Shown: in pieces, positions 36,717 to 48,500 of the stretch
Layout: every line of letters starts with the position of its first letter
Numbering within the stretch: the first letter of the stretch is position 1
Assembly (NCBI RefSeq): GCF_003711515.1
Contig: NW_021167089.1
Coordinates: 255,296-319,295, forward strand
Direction of reading: 5' to 3'
DNA length: 64,000 nt
Origin: Sodiomyces alkalinus F11
Lineage: Eukaryota > Ascomycota > Sordariomycetes > Glomerellales > Plectosphaerellaceae
Made by a program: the position numbers and the translations under genes
The notes under the pieces: generated by a model
Told to the model about the DNA's origin: nothing
Database searches by the model: none
Seen by the model: the letters and a program-made list of their open reading frames with translations, nothing else

Positions 36717-38112
36717 TGATTCAATCCCATAGTCTGATTCCGACGACCCCTTTGGCTACTGTGTCTCGTAATTATCGATGCATGTGTTACTATTGTCCTC
36801 GGAAAGAACCCACCGACGTCGTCGACGATCTTGCAACCATAGGCTTACATCGCCACCCTGTGGTCAGACATTGACGAGGGTAAAATTGCAGCGCTTTGCT
36901 CAGTCTCCCCATGATTGCCTGACAGAAGACGGCCAGGGTACTGGACGATTCGAGGATAATGTGGCGTGATGCCTGTCTACTGGACGGTTCTGGCTGTGCC
37001 TGCAAGGAATGCGAGGCTTCGTGTTGTGCCTGGACTGCTATGGCAGGCGACGGTCATCAAGAATCTGTTTGCCGCGACGGAAGCTGTACACCAGAAGCTG
37101 GGCGATATCGGTCCAGAGCTGCAGGCAGCGCACGGGCCATAAGCACCATTCGTGGTGCTTATGGCCTGTGCGTCCACGTCCGGTCTCCATGGGCACAGTG
37201 AGCTGCTCCCTATCCTTAACTTCACGCAGGGCTTCTACGGCCAATACCCATCGCCCGGCTCGTCTTCTCGGAAGAAGACTTGCATTTGGGCACCTAGAGG
37301 CCGTGAGAAGCCTGAAGCAACTGCTCACAGCCGCCATGCGAACCTGACATACGGCAGGGCAACCTCGTGGGATGAGCCTGCCTGTTTCCGTCAATAGAGT
37401 CAGAAGCATCATCGGCAACGCCAACGACGTCGGGGTCCTGGCTTGATGATTAGTTCTCATAGTCCCGCCCTAGACAATTGGATTCACCTTCGGTTGCAGA
37501 CAGATGCGACCCAACTCAGATGCTATGGCATAAAGAAGGAAGATACGCACCGCCTCAATGGGCTCCTGGGCTGCGGACATGTTGGGTAGCGTATCGGCTT
37601 TCTGATGAAGTATGGATGAAGTACGAATTAAACGGAAGGGTTACCGATCGATCTGCCTTTCATATGATGGGTGTTGAGGTGAAAGGGGCGGGAACGGGGC
37701 GAAACAAAAAACGCATCTGTGACAAGGGAGAAAAAAGAGGCGGGGCGCAAACAGGAGGGGTACGTAGTCTCGGAGGGATGACAAGCTCATCCGGCAAATT
37801 AGCCACCCTCCATCCCTATCGCGAGACCAGACAGGTGTCAGACGCTGATGCAGGACTACGGCGCCATCTACCCCGCCGTCAGACTGGCAGTGATGGCCAC
37901 CTTTACCCGCTGGAGGGGGAGCGGGGCCGTGACAGCAGCTTCATTGATGACAATAGCCATTCTGGAAACTGCAGTCAAAATCTGCAACGCCCCCGGTGCC
38001 ATTTCGTTGCTCAGAGGCGAAGACAACATGAAGTTCCAGAGCAAGACTCTTTGCGGAGAAGTCCCGTCTGCCGTCATGGCGATTCCGTAAAGCCATCAAA
38101 GAGAGCTGCTGC
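36717..38112. other. Spacer with hairpin; possible gene debris
   Basis: No supported gene. Short open frames at 37478-38116 (+) and 37868-38077 (-) have no recognisable domain. Contains the hairpin at 37129-37172. Confidence 0.5.
37129..37172. repeat. 20-bp inverted repeat with TTCG loop
   Basis: Left arm 37129-37148 (CGCACGGGCCATAAGCACCA) pairs with right arm 37153-37172 with a single mismatch, enclosing the tetraloop TTCG. It lies between methyltransferase A and the Myb-like fragment, outside any supported exon. It could be a remnant of a foldback element or a structured RNA. Confidence 0.8.
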
Positions 38113-38617
38113 TTAGCTTTCCCAGTCCATCTCGTCCTCCTCACCTAACGTCTCACCCTCCGAAGACCATACGTCACACCTCGAATCCACCGGTTCATAG
38201 CTTACGGATGAACTCAATGCCTTACTTTCATCCTGGGGTCCCAGCAAAACAGAGCATTCTCGGTGTACCTGCAGTATGATCTTGCTCTCATCGCGATGAA
38301 GCGACACCGACATGCTCGTGCTGGCCTGCTTCAGCAACAGTTATACACCGGGCAAAGGTCTTACCTACGTGACATGGCCGCCGGGAATCGCACGTGACTC
38401 GGCCCCCTGTTGCTGTTTGTGTGCCAGCGACCGGCGGAAGCGAGCAGCACCCAGGAAGCGCCACAGCGATCTTCGACCAACTGAGCTTCTGGCCCAAAAG
38501 CCGAAGAAGCGTCGCATCCTCCTCTGGTCGCCATCTACTTCCCGGCTGAGGGGTGGCAGTTCGAGCAGATGCGTGAGCGTCGGAACTAGGAGCCATCGTC
38601 TTGGGGTCCGACAGCAT
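38113..38617 (-). pseudogene. Myb/SANT-like protein, probably frame-damaged
   Basis: The N-terminal frame (start at 38617) has GSRWRPEEDATLLRLLGQKL, then SWSKIAVALPG, matching the first two helices of a Myb/SANT DNA-binding repeat as found in small fungal Myb-like proteins. Past LPG the expected third helix appears only in a neighbouring frame. A plausible intron (donor GTAAGA at 38364, acceptor GCAG before 38325) leads to an acidic C-terminal stretch ending at 38113, but the phases do not join. I therefore take it as a damaged gene; an unnoticed intron could also explain it. No other Myb-type gene is nearby. Confidence 0.4.
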
Positions 38618-38890
38618 GAAGTGTCGTGCTCGTGTCAGCGCCAGGTCAATCCCATTCCACATGTGCAGAGGCCATCTGTTTTGTAGTTGCTGGCGGCCTC
38701 TGCTCTTGCCTTATAGAACCTCGTATGATCTGCTCTGGTGTTGGGGTATTTTTAGCTGAGACAAACCCATCCTCATGGCTTTGGCCCGAAAGTGTCCTAT
38801 GCATGTTCAGTTTCGTACGTCCACATATAAAAGAAACCCCTCCGGTTGTGCCTGATTCAATTATGTCCTGTTGGGCCTACCGCCTCCATC

Positions 38891-39449
38891 ATGCTTCTGC
38901 TTGCCCTACTCACCGCCATCCCCAGAGTCCTGGGCTGGGACGTCCAGCTAGGCGGCCAAACCGTCAACTTCCAGCCTGCAAGCGGGAACAATCAGCGGCA
39001 TCGGCGATGTTGAGTTCCTACCAGACTGTTCCCCCGAGTCAGCGATAACACCTCCTATCACGATCACTACCGATGCCGCGCCTGCTCCTCCCTCCACCGA
39101 GACCAATCCCCGCTTGTCGACGCTGCTTCTCGACTCCACCGAAATAGCAACCCACACTGTTGTGCAGAAGGTCACCAAGACTGTTGTAGTGACTATCACC
39201 GACCAGTCTACATATACAACACCAACCACTTCCCCCTCAACATCCCAGTCGTGGGCATGGACGCTACCCCGTGGCACGGCGCCCACGGCAGGGACAACTG
39301 ACACCAACTCGTCATTCACTGTCGGTCTCCCATCATCCCCGTCATTCGTCAGCGAGTCAGCTCTCGCTTCGGGGAATGCCCTGGTCCAGCAGGTCTGGGT
39401 GCCTTTTGTTGTCATGCTTGCTGTCGGCTTTGGTCCGTCCTGTTTCTAG
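38891..39449 (+). pseudogene. Secreted, probably GPI-anchored Ser/Thr-rich protein with frameshift
   Basis: The ATG at 38891 starts a clean signal peptide (MLLLALLTAIPRVLG) and continues WDVQLGGQTVNFQPASG. There the frame breaks: the continuation (ISGIGDVEFLPDC, then a long Thr/Ser/Pro-rich stretch with TKTVVVTITDQS) sits one base out of register, after an AAC/ACA step near 38990. The end, VWVPFVVMLAVGFGPSCF, is a hydrophobic tail suited to GPI attachment. Ser/Thr-rich GPI proteins of this shape are common cell-wall proteins in fungi. A one-base difference (true mutation or sequencing error) is the simplest explanation. A TATA-like CATATAAAAG lies about 65 bases upstream of the ATG. Confidence 0.5.
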
Positions 39450-39847
39450 ATAGCTACATTCTCAACCTGCATTCAATCTCTCAGTCTCGTCCGCTTGCCG
39501 CCCCCGTCCTGATCCACGCTGTTTCTCCTCTTTGTCCCCCTTGCCCCCGATGACTCGTCTACCTTCACCAATCCCCCGGAAGTCCATGCCGTCCTAATCA
39601 GGCCCAAGGCATCAGTTCTCAGCTGCTGGGCCTCCTCAGCCTATACTGTCCCCGCCGGAACTGAACGGTTCATCATGCGATGCCGAGCGAATAACACAAC
39701 TAAAGGACCGCAGCTATGGCCATCACTTTGGCGTTGAGCACTCTAAAAATTCGTTAGTTTGCTGGCCTCCCGCAAATGGCCAAGCACCAACCTTTGACGT
39801 GAACTTCATGTCTGGGAACTGCTCCTTACAGGCCGCCTGTTATTCCG

Positions 39848-42201
39848 TCAGTGATGAGTTGGGGCGCTCCCGGGTCGACATCTCACCTCAAGCTGTGCGT
39901 GACCATCTCCCAGTGAGTCGTAGTGGTAGATCGAATCGTCACTTTGGTTGATCTCCAGGAGGGTAAAATGGTTGCCACGTAGAAGAATAGGAAAGAAACA
40001 AACAAGGCGTGTTTCTCCTTCCTCTGCATCGTTCCATTCTTTGATCTTTCGCGCAGCCATCTCGAAAGGCCTGTGTTATACCGTAGACGGCCCGGTGTCC
40101 CGATATAAAGGAATAGAGAAGCTAACCCGAATATATGACCGCTTCTGAGCCAGATAAAGATAGAGCAGAACGAGTTGGTCGTTAAACCATTGTGAGGATT
40201 ACAGCCGACTAAGAGTCTCGATTTCGGCCGTGAACCCACCACGACTCGTCCGTAACTTTCCACTGGGTGAAGACCTTGCTATCTTACGCTAGAGAGCCGC
40301 GATATCCTTGGTGAGTTTGTCAGCGATGTCTGGAAGCGTAGGAAGGGCATCTATATAGCCGCGAGTCTTAAGGTGATGTCTGAAGAGGCTCGGAGACGTC
40401 TGCCCCTTCTCCATAAGCAGATCCATCTGTTCTGTCAAGCATTCCAGGATAAACATCTTGTCTTCTGACTCTTTGATGTGCTTGATTAGGATATCCAAGG
40501 ACTCTTTATCAGTCTTTCCCAGGCTCCTACGATTGATCAGCGGCATGTTGTAGTTGGCAGTAGGGAATCTTTACCATGCGTCTATAAAGAGAATGCCATA
40601 TCCAAGCTCGTCAACGAGATGACCCATTTCCTACCGCGGGCGAGGTTCGTGTTAAGGCTTCGTCGGGACATAGTCTGCTCTGCAGCGTTATCCCTGCACA
40701 TCTTAAGAAAGTCTCCATTAACCTGCTCGGCCGCCGACTTTGGCGATGAATCCAGTAGCTCTGTTTGGCTGCGATGCCATTTAGCAAACCCGATGCTTGA
40801 CAGGACAAGGTCCAAGGTCCGTTTCTTGCGTCCACTTATAGCAGAGTCCGAAAAATGCTTCCACTGAGTCCTGTCAGACCAACCAAGGCCCGGGTCCTGG
40901 GTTTCTTTTAATGCATCGTATATGGCCTTATACATCCCGGGCTTCGCCTCTAGTTGTCGGAACTTATAAACCTTCTGAATACTGTTCTTGGCGAATTCAA
41001 AAATCTCTTAGCGGGCCAGTCGGGGGATCGGAGGGTGACTGATCTCCTCGTTAGGCTGATTGTCGGCTTCCAATACTCCGCTTAGCACCCTTATAGGGGT
41101 CTCTTAAGGTGTTATTAGCCCGTTGAAAGAAGGATTATCAGAGGAGTCCAGTGGTTCAATAGCGTCTTAGGCCTGAGGGGTTACTGTAACATGTTTATCT
41201 GAGGATGAATCGTTAATTGTCTCCTGGCCCTGGGTTATCGCTGGTTCAGAGCCCTTATCAGCGGGTGAGTCTTTGATAACCTCCTGGTCCCGGATTGATA
41301 CAGGCCTCGGGCCATCGGAGGGTGAATCGCCAACGGTCTCGTCGTTGTCTGGCATACCAAGCTCCCGCGGCTCGATCAAGCTCGAAGCCATTGGGGTTGA
41401 CAAGTCCAGATGGCTGAGGTTTGTGCCAACTGACCCCCCCCCCCTGGGTAGTTCGATAGATAGGCCAGAAATTACTGATGATGGGCCATTGGAAATCCAT
41501 CCGAAGCCACTTATCTGACCCAGAAACAGGCCAGGCGACGCGCCCATGACCGAATCCCCCCCAACAAGCGTAGGCGATTAGGATCCGTTGGGGCTTGGAG
41601 TCGTGGGCGGATCCTGTAACTCGAGTTGTGAAATGGAAACAGGCTCGGTTCTCTCCTCTCCATCCTCACGGTCTGAGGCGGATATCTCGAAGAGTGACGG
41701 CTCGGCTCGGGATGCCAGAGCGGTTCGCTGGTTGTCCGTAGAACCTCTGGTTAGGGCGCTAATGCCTACTTCTCCGTCGGTGTTCTCGATAACCTGAAAG
41801 TCTGCCGCTAGCGTGGACTCCCGTGATCGAGGGAACGTCCCAAGGATCCTTAGAGAGGGTTCGGGGCGGACATCTTAGGGCTCGACAGACAAAGCAAGGG
41901 GTGTATAGATACCATCCATGCCTATTGACTCCTCTTTGCAGCACTGATAGAGCTCCTAAAAGAACTTTCGAAGTAGCTGCTGCTCTTCTAAAGGGAGCGC
42001 CTTAATAAGGGTTTTCAGCTGCTCTGTGCCACCTGTGGTACGCGTAGCGTCGTATAGCTCGCTAATAAGCATAGGAGGCCGAAGATAACGGACGATGGCT
42101 TTGGCGGCATCTTCGCTTGTCTGCTAAGGGCTCAGGGGTTCGATTGAAGGACGGGCGGGGATGATGGAGACGACAGGCGTTTTGGCTGGTGTGGTCACCA
42201 T
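39848..42201 (-). pseudogene. Ulp1-like (C48) protease gene, degraded and truncated
   Basis: A single reading frame can be followed from an ATG at 42201 to about 40580 across at least six stop codons (TAG or TAA, several next to Gln-rich stretches and consistent with CAG/CAA to TAG/TAA change). The first 400 residues are low-complexity and acidic (repeated DSPSD/DSSSD/TQGQE-like motifs), followed by a helical segment (KAIYDALKETQ, then WKHFSDSAISGRKK). After a frame change comes the protease part: SQWFNDQLVLLYLYLAQ, then NHFTLLEINQSDDSIYHYDS, carrying the catalytic-type His and Asp of Ulp1/C48 peptidases. The Q...C segment with the nucleophile Cys is missing; the frame ends at 39848. Large Ulp1-domain genes of this kind often travel with fungal DNA transposons, but no transposase is visible here. 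Confidence 0.6.
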
Positions 42202-43544
42202 GATGGAGGGCAGAGAAGTGGAAGAGATATGACAGTATGTGAATGTCGCCAAGTCAAGTGCAGTTGATGGCTGAGATTCAAGGGGAGCCCTGGGCGGGAC
42301 GCCCTCCTACTTATACCTGAGAGACCCTCATGAGCCAACGCCCGACCCCCCTTCCCCCTCCTTCCTGGGATGTTGCGTCTCTTCGGCTGCCTCTCCCTGC
42401 CGTGCTCCATGACGTGACTTCCTGGGAAGTTACCCCTCCTCGGTTACCTCTTCATACCGCGCTCAGTCCCCAAGTCTTCTCGATGAAACTTGCCAACACC
42501 AACTTCAGCTCGCGGCGCAGCATCCTCGAGGGTGATGGTGGGCTCCTCGGGGCAGGTCCAGCGTCATGATTGGACCTGGATCTGCCAAGATGAACGCAAA
42601 GAGCAGGAGAATCTGCCTTTCCTGTGACGTGGTGAGCAAGATGCCTTGTCTGTGGCTATCGCGGGAGGGTGTGCTTCATGCTCGTCACAAGTTGATAGTG
42701 ATGCCATACTTCTGCCGAGGGTTGCGTCTCCTGATAGGGGCAAGAAGCAGGCGCCTGTCTTCGGACGAAGGGATCCGACAGTCAAATCATGGACTCCTCA
42801 GGAGGCCTCGTTCGGATGGCCAACCTGCCTCGTTGACCTGCTGCAAGCTGGAGTCCGTAACCCATGGCTCCAATTGGCACCTATCATGGCCAAGTCGCAG
42901 GGCGTCACAACGTTGCAGCTGAGCCAGGAGTCGTCACCAACCGTCTGGTGTGCTTAAAGGGGTAAGAGGAAGCGAGGAACGGTTGGGACCGGGAGGCCCT
43001 GTGAGGTATCAGCGCTTCTCCAGGAAGGGGTGGAGTGGAACCAAGGCAACCCGACAAAGCCTTGCCATCATACCCTGATAGATGCAAGGGTGATGAGAGG
43101 CCTCAAAGGTTCAGGAGGGGGAGATATCTCTAGCGGCTTGGACTGAGCATGGATTCTACCTCCTCCCCAGTACCTGAAGCAGCTGGCATGCCTTGTGGTC
43201 GAGTCTCGTCGCATGTTAGTAAGGAGTCGTCAGTGACTGACGGGCTGTGCTCAAACAGGTAAATTGTAGCGAGAAGAACCATATGGGAGGTCCGTACTCC
43301 AAAGATCACGAGGTCCATCATGGTGCATGACTAAGATGAACATTCCCTGTGGGCTTTTCGTCAAGGATTGGCTGCGCAATCCGAAAGTGAAGTCGAGAGG
43401 CCAGGGAGGAGACGGCAGACCCGAGGGCAAGACGATCACGAGCATATCTCGGTGGCGGCGAAGCAAGCTTCTCCGCCGCGCCCGGGACCCGGTAGCACAG
43501 TGGGAGTCAAGGGCTGCCCGAGAGTCGAATATACCAGCACTTAC
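42202..43544. other. Spacer without recognisable gene
   Basis: Short open frames only. The interval at 42330-42570 (+) is Pro-rich; the rest shows no domain. Probably includes the lost 3' end of methyltransferase B. Confidence 0.5.
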
Positions 43545-44999
43545 GCGGCCATGAATCCTCCATGCCATCGTCGATGTTTGCGAGGTTCCACTTGCCGATC
43601 TCCTTGTAGTATGGGTCCTTGGCCCAGGCGTTGAGCGGCCACTTGTACTTACGCTCGGTGACATTCTTGAAGCCCGCCTTCTCCATAAGCGACTTGTACG
43701 TGGACGCGACGGTGAGGGGTCTGCCTAGGGCCTCGCTGGCCTTGACGAAGTTCTGGCCCAGTTGGTTGACATACGAGTCCTTCTTGAGGGTGCCGTCGTC
43801 GCTCTCGTAGGGGAGCCGCATGTCCTGCATCTCAAAGTGACCGCCGGGCTCAAGGGAGCTAGCGAGGAATTAGCTGGCTCACCATAGTCAGGCCTGTGTG
43901 GAGGGAGCGCATACTTGTATGCCTTATTGATGAAGGCTTCGTAGTCGGTGAAGCTACCAGTCATGACGCGGCTGATGATGAAATCAAAGGGCTCCGACCA
44001 GGTCCATTCCTTCTCGAGGTCGTCGGCTTCGAAGGCGCAGTTGGGCGGGACCCTAGGCGGTGGATGTAGCGTCAGCGGCGCGCGGCTCGTTATGAGAAGG
44101 CCGAGAGAGACTCACATCGAAGGCTGGATGGGGCTCAGATCAACGCCGATGACCTAAAACAGGTGTCAGAAGACACTTAGTCCGTGGTTTATGTCAGAAG
44201 TAGCTATACCGTTGACTCGGGATGCAAGTCAGCTGCATGAGGCACTCGTCAGTGATGAGCCGAGGCTGGAGCATAGAGGGAGCATGACCATATTCAATAG
44301 CCCAGATGCCGGTGCCGGTGCCGACGTCCAGGGCCCTTTTAGCGCCTTTCTCGCCCTTGGGGGAAAGGCAGAGCGCGCCGTCCAGCGTCAAGACCCAAAT
44401 GTAATGTTGGAGGTCTGCAGCGACGAGCTGGTCAGTCTGTCAAGTTGTTCAGGTCAAAGTGGTTGAGGGGAGGGCCGACAAGGGTGTGCCGATTAGCGGG
44501 GGGTACACTTCTCGCCAAGTCGGTCATTCTCGGCATCGTCGTTCGGATAAGCATATTCTGTGCGAGGTTTAGTATTCAGATTGGAGCTACCGCCTCACTA
44601 CGGCCATTCCGAGCGCCAGCTCATGAGAGCTGAGGGATAGAGCATGGCCTGAGCTGAGACACGGAAGGTGACCGGACGCACTGCCAGAACTAAGACCGTG
44701 GTAGGTCCGTCCATTCTCGACCTGGAACTTCCTGACGCTCGAACGGAGCGAGGTCAGGGAACTCGAGGGCAACACATGATCAGCGACGTTTTGTGAATTG
44801 CCGAATTAGATGCCCAGTGCGCGGGCCCCTACCATCGAGAAGGTCTCGTCCAGGTCATCGTTGGGGTCCTGAGCCTCATCGGCCGCCTTCACCGAGGCGC
44901 AGTCAGGTCAGTCACTATGCTCAAGAAAGACAATCGATACTAGCAGAAGAGCGCATCTTAACACACAATGACTACAGCTTCGTTCGTGGACTCGGCCAT
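43545..44999 (-). pseudogene. LaeA-like methyltransferase B, 3'-truncated
   Basis: Family pieces occur in order on the minus strand from an ATG at 44999: LTSLRSSVRKFQVENGRTYH, then YPNDDAENDRL / DLQHYIWVLTLDG, motif I ALDVGTGTGIWAIEY, VIGVDLSPIQPS, VPPNCAFEADDLEKEWTW, GGHFEMQDMRLPYES and KWPLNAWAKDPYYKEIGKWN. The last recognisable exon ends at 43545 (donor GTAAGT). The usual closing segment with the xRVLGW motif is absent from the next 400 bases in all frames. One intron seems to start with GC rather than GT (44515-44514), and the ADEHP-like residues after motif I are not found. These defects suggest an inactive copy. It shares only family-level similarity with methyltransferase A. Confidence 0.65.
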
Positions 45000-45569
45000 G
45001 GTGACGGGTAGGACGCTACGGGGGATGGTTAGTGAGTGGTGCAAGACGCAGTGTGCGGCCTGCTAGTGCGGTCGATTTATGTATTTTACTTTGCGTTACG
45101 CCCGCATTGCTAGGGTTTAGGGAACTATCGGATAAGTACATGACTCGTTTCTTATTACGTCCTCTTGGTGCTGGTCCAATTCTCGACACGGCGGCGACAG
45201 GTTGGCAGTCTGGTCAGGCTGATACCTCCGATGACCGTCAACAATACGCCAGCCTTGAATAAACAACCGCATCAAGATGATGAACTGAATGTGAGCCAAT
45301 TGGACCAATAGTGGCGTGCACACAAGCCACGATGCGTCGAGGATGGGAGGTTCGAGAGTTAGATTGATGGGATTAGGATGGCGGGGTACCTGACAAGTCT
45401 GTATGGAGCTTACTCGCCAACCCGGACTTGGCAGTCACGGTCTGCGCAGCCGCCAATGGGACGCACGCTGCCCAAGCCGGCGCTGGTCAGGCATCGGACC
45501 AGCAGCAACATCAGGCTGTGTCAGGCTGTGACTTGGCCATCTCAGCTGATGCCCGATTCTACAACGAGG

Positions 45570-48500
45570 ATGGAGACCGCAAGCTTTGTCGTCGGCTTGG
45601 CTGGGCTCGCCGGCCTACTCAGCTCCTGCCTGGAGGTCAAAGAGCGGGCGGATCAATACAGATCATTCACACGCGACTCTGCAGCCCTGGACGTCCTATT
45701 CAGCGCTACAAAGGTTCGCCTCGAGAAATGGGACCGCGATGTAGGCTTCTGCGGCGGGGAACTATCCACCGGCCATCATCCGGCCCTCGACGATAAGGAG
45801 TTCCGCAGTCTGGTCGTCGATATCTTTGACCTCGCCAAGGACCTCTGCGACCTGGCGGACGCGCACAAGTCACGGTCGCCTCGTGGCGCTGTGGTCGACA
45901 AGCGCGCAGGCTCGCCCAAGTCGCTGCGTGTGCTGGGCAAGTCGACACGACGTAAATTGGTGTGGGCCTTATGGGGAAAATCGAATCGCACAATACAGGT
46001 CGTTTTGTTAAAGGACTTGGTGGATGAGTTGCACAAGCTGGTACCGCCAGATTTTGTGCCAGATACATGGGCGTTACGCCCCGTTGTCGACCCTATCGAT
46101 ACGCTCGGGCCAGGGACAGGTATGAAGATAGGTTTTGCGGATGTCACCCTTATCGTCGCTGAGCAGCACCAGGATCTTCTCCAGTGGATGCTTTGTTGAC
46201 CCAGATCCACGAACTCATTTCCCGGCTGGAAGGTACGTAGAATTCCTGCCATCTGTTCCTACTCGAACCTCCCTGACCGAATGTAGCAACAACACGGCGG
46301 GAACTGCACGCGTGGCTCCGACACACCCCCGACGAGCGATACGAAGACTCCTTGCAACGTCGCCTCTCGGGCACTTGCGGTTGGATCCTCGACCAGCCAA
46401 CGTTCCTTGAGTGGGCGTCCACGGAATTCCCATCATGTGCTGCCAAGGTGCTCTGGATCCACGGCCCCCCGGGGTTCGGCAAAACTATCCTCTGCGCGAA
46501 CATCGTCGAGCACATCACGAAGACCCTCCCGACGCCTGTCGCGCACTTCTTCTTCTCGTCGGAATTGGACAGCCGAGACGACACCAGCGTTGTCCTGCGT
46601 TCATGGCTCTCTCAGGTCGTGACGCAACACGATGGCGCGTTCCAATACGTCCTCCAGCATCGGGAAGCCGACATAAACCCAACCGCGACGCGCGACACCA
46701 TTGTTTCCCTCTTCAAGGACGTAGTCCGTCTCGTTGCTAGCGCCACACTCGTCGTCGACGGCTTAGACGAATGTACGCATCTTGAAGGTCACAATTCTGT
46801 CATTAGTTTCCTCGAAACTCTAACGGCGGCCACGGCTGACACACACACACGTATTCTTGTCGTCAGCCGCACGCTGTCGATTATCCAGCATGCTCTCAAA
46901 GGCAGCGACCGAAGCATATTCTCGGAATTCCGAATACAACCTGACAACGTTCATTCCGACACAGTAGCTTACGCTCGCGAAATTGTGGGCAAGAAGCTGT
47001 CCAGCAGTCGCGATGACGTCCGATCATCTCTCTCCGAAGCAATGGCCAAGCGATGTGAAGGCCAGTTCCTATGGCTCGAGTTGTTGCAGCGTAAGTCCTT
47101 ACGGACAGGCATGAGCAAGACTCAACTACGGGAAGCTATTGAGAACACACCGGCCGAGCTTGATAGCATCTATGATCGCCACTGGAAGTGGATGGCTCAG
47201 CTCGCAGAATCGGACAGACATCGTGCCTTCGCCCTCCTGCGCTGGACTACGTTTGCATTACGACCTCTGACGATCGGCGAAATCACCGAAGCCGTTGTCA
47301 TCAAGGATGCCGAGGAAATACCGTGGGAAGATCTCCCTGATGACGTGAATGAGGCCTATGTCGACGGCCAGATCCGCTATCTCTGCGATCCCCTCCTCGA
47401 GATCCGGGGCGGGTCATCAGCTCCGATGTCGAGCCAACAAACAGTGCACCTGCCGCATTTCACCGTGCGGGAGTATCTGCTACGCAAACTTCCAGTGCCG
47501 GACTGTTTACGACCCAATGCCTCCCTTGCCGAACTTCAACACACCTTACTGGCAAAGGCGTGCCTTCAGTACATCAAATACAGCGACGTCTGGCAGATTC
47601 CTCCACATGACTCTCCGGCCCGTCTCCCCATATCGTTCCGCAGCTATGCTGCGACTTGCTGGCATCGCCATGTCAACTTGGGTCAGCGCGGCAATGACGA
47701 AATCATCATGCTTGCTGTCAAATTTCTCACCGAAAGCAGTCCCGCTAGTCAAGCATGGAGGTCGTTCGTCGAACTGGATGATACCAAACAACATCGCTGG
47801 CTGGCCGAGACAAGCTCGACAGGCCCTCTGCACTGCTCGGTGAAGCTCCAGTTGATGGAAGTGGCCATGGCACTGATCGAAGGCCGGAGCTGCGACGTGA
47901 ACGAGACGAACAGTCTTGGAAGGTCGGCTCTAAGCCTCGCCTGCTCAGACGGATTCTTCGAGATCGCAGATATGCTCCTCAAGAAAGGGGCTAATAGCTG
48001 CTTGGCTGACAAAGACGGGCTGATGCCGATACACCTGGCGGCGCAGAATGGCCATGTCGATGTGGTCCGGCTCCTTCTCAGGGACCAGCCCCGCATCCCG
48101 ATATTGACGAACGATGCGCGGACGCAAACAAGTCAGACAGAACAAGGAGTGGCCGCAGACGTACTCGATGTCACTTTTAAGACGTCGTTGCATCATTCTG
48201 TCCTTCACGATCAAACTAGATGCGTTCAGCTGTTACTCGAGCACGGCGCAAAGCTTACCGCCGACATTGACAACATGACCCCTCTGCATTACGCCGTGTC
48301 AAAGACTAGCGAGGACATGGCTAAATGCTTTTTGTCTGCTGGAATACCAATCGACAGTAGGGTGAAAAGGCACACTTGGCGGCAGGGACACCGAGAGGGC
48401 AAGCTGCACTATACATGGAGCAACGATGACAATCGCGACTCCGGACCGGAGATCAACACCCAAGAAGGTCTCACGGCCTTGCATTATGCGGCTTTGATAG

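Noticed and set aside
37868..38077. Minus-strand frame of 69 codons with helix-like composition
   Set aside because: No recognisable family, no splice partners and an equally open frame on the other strand; left as possible debris.
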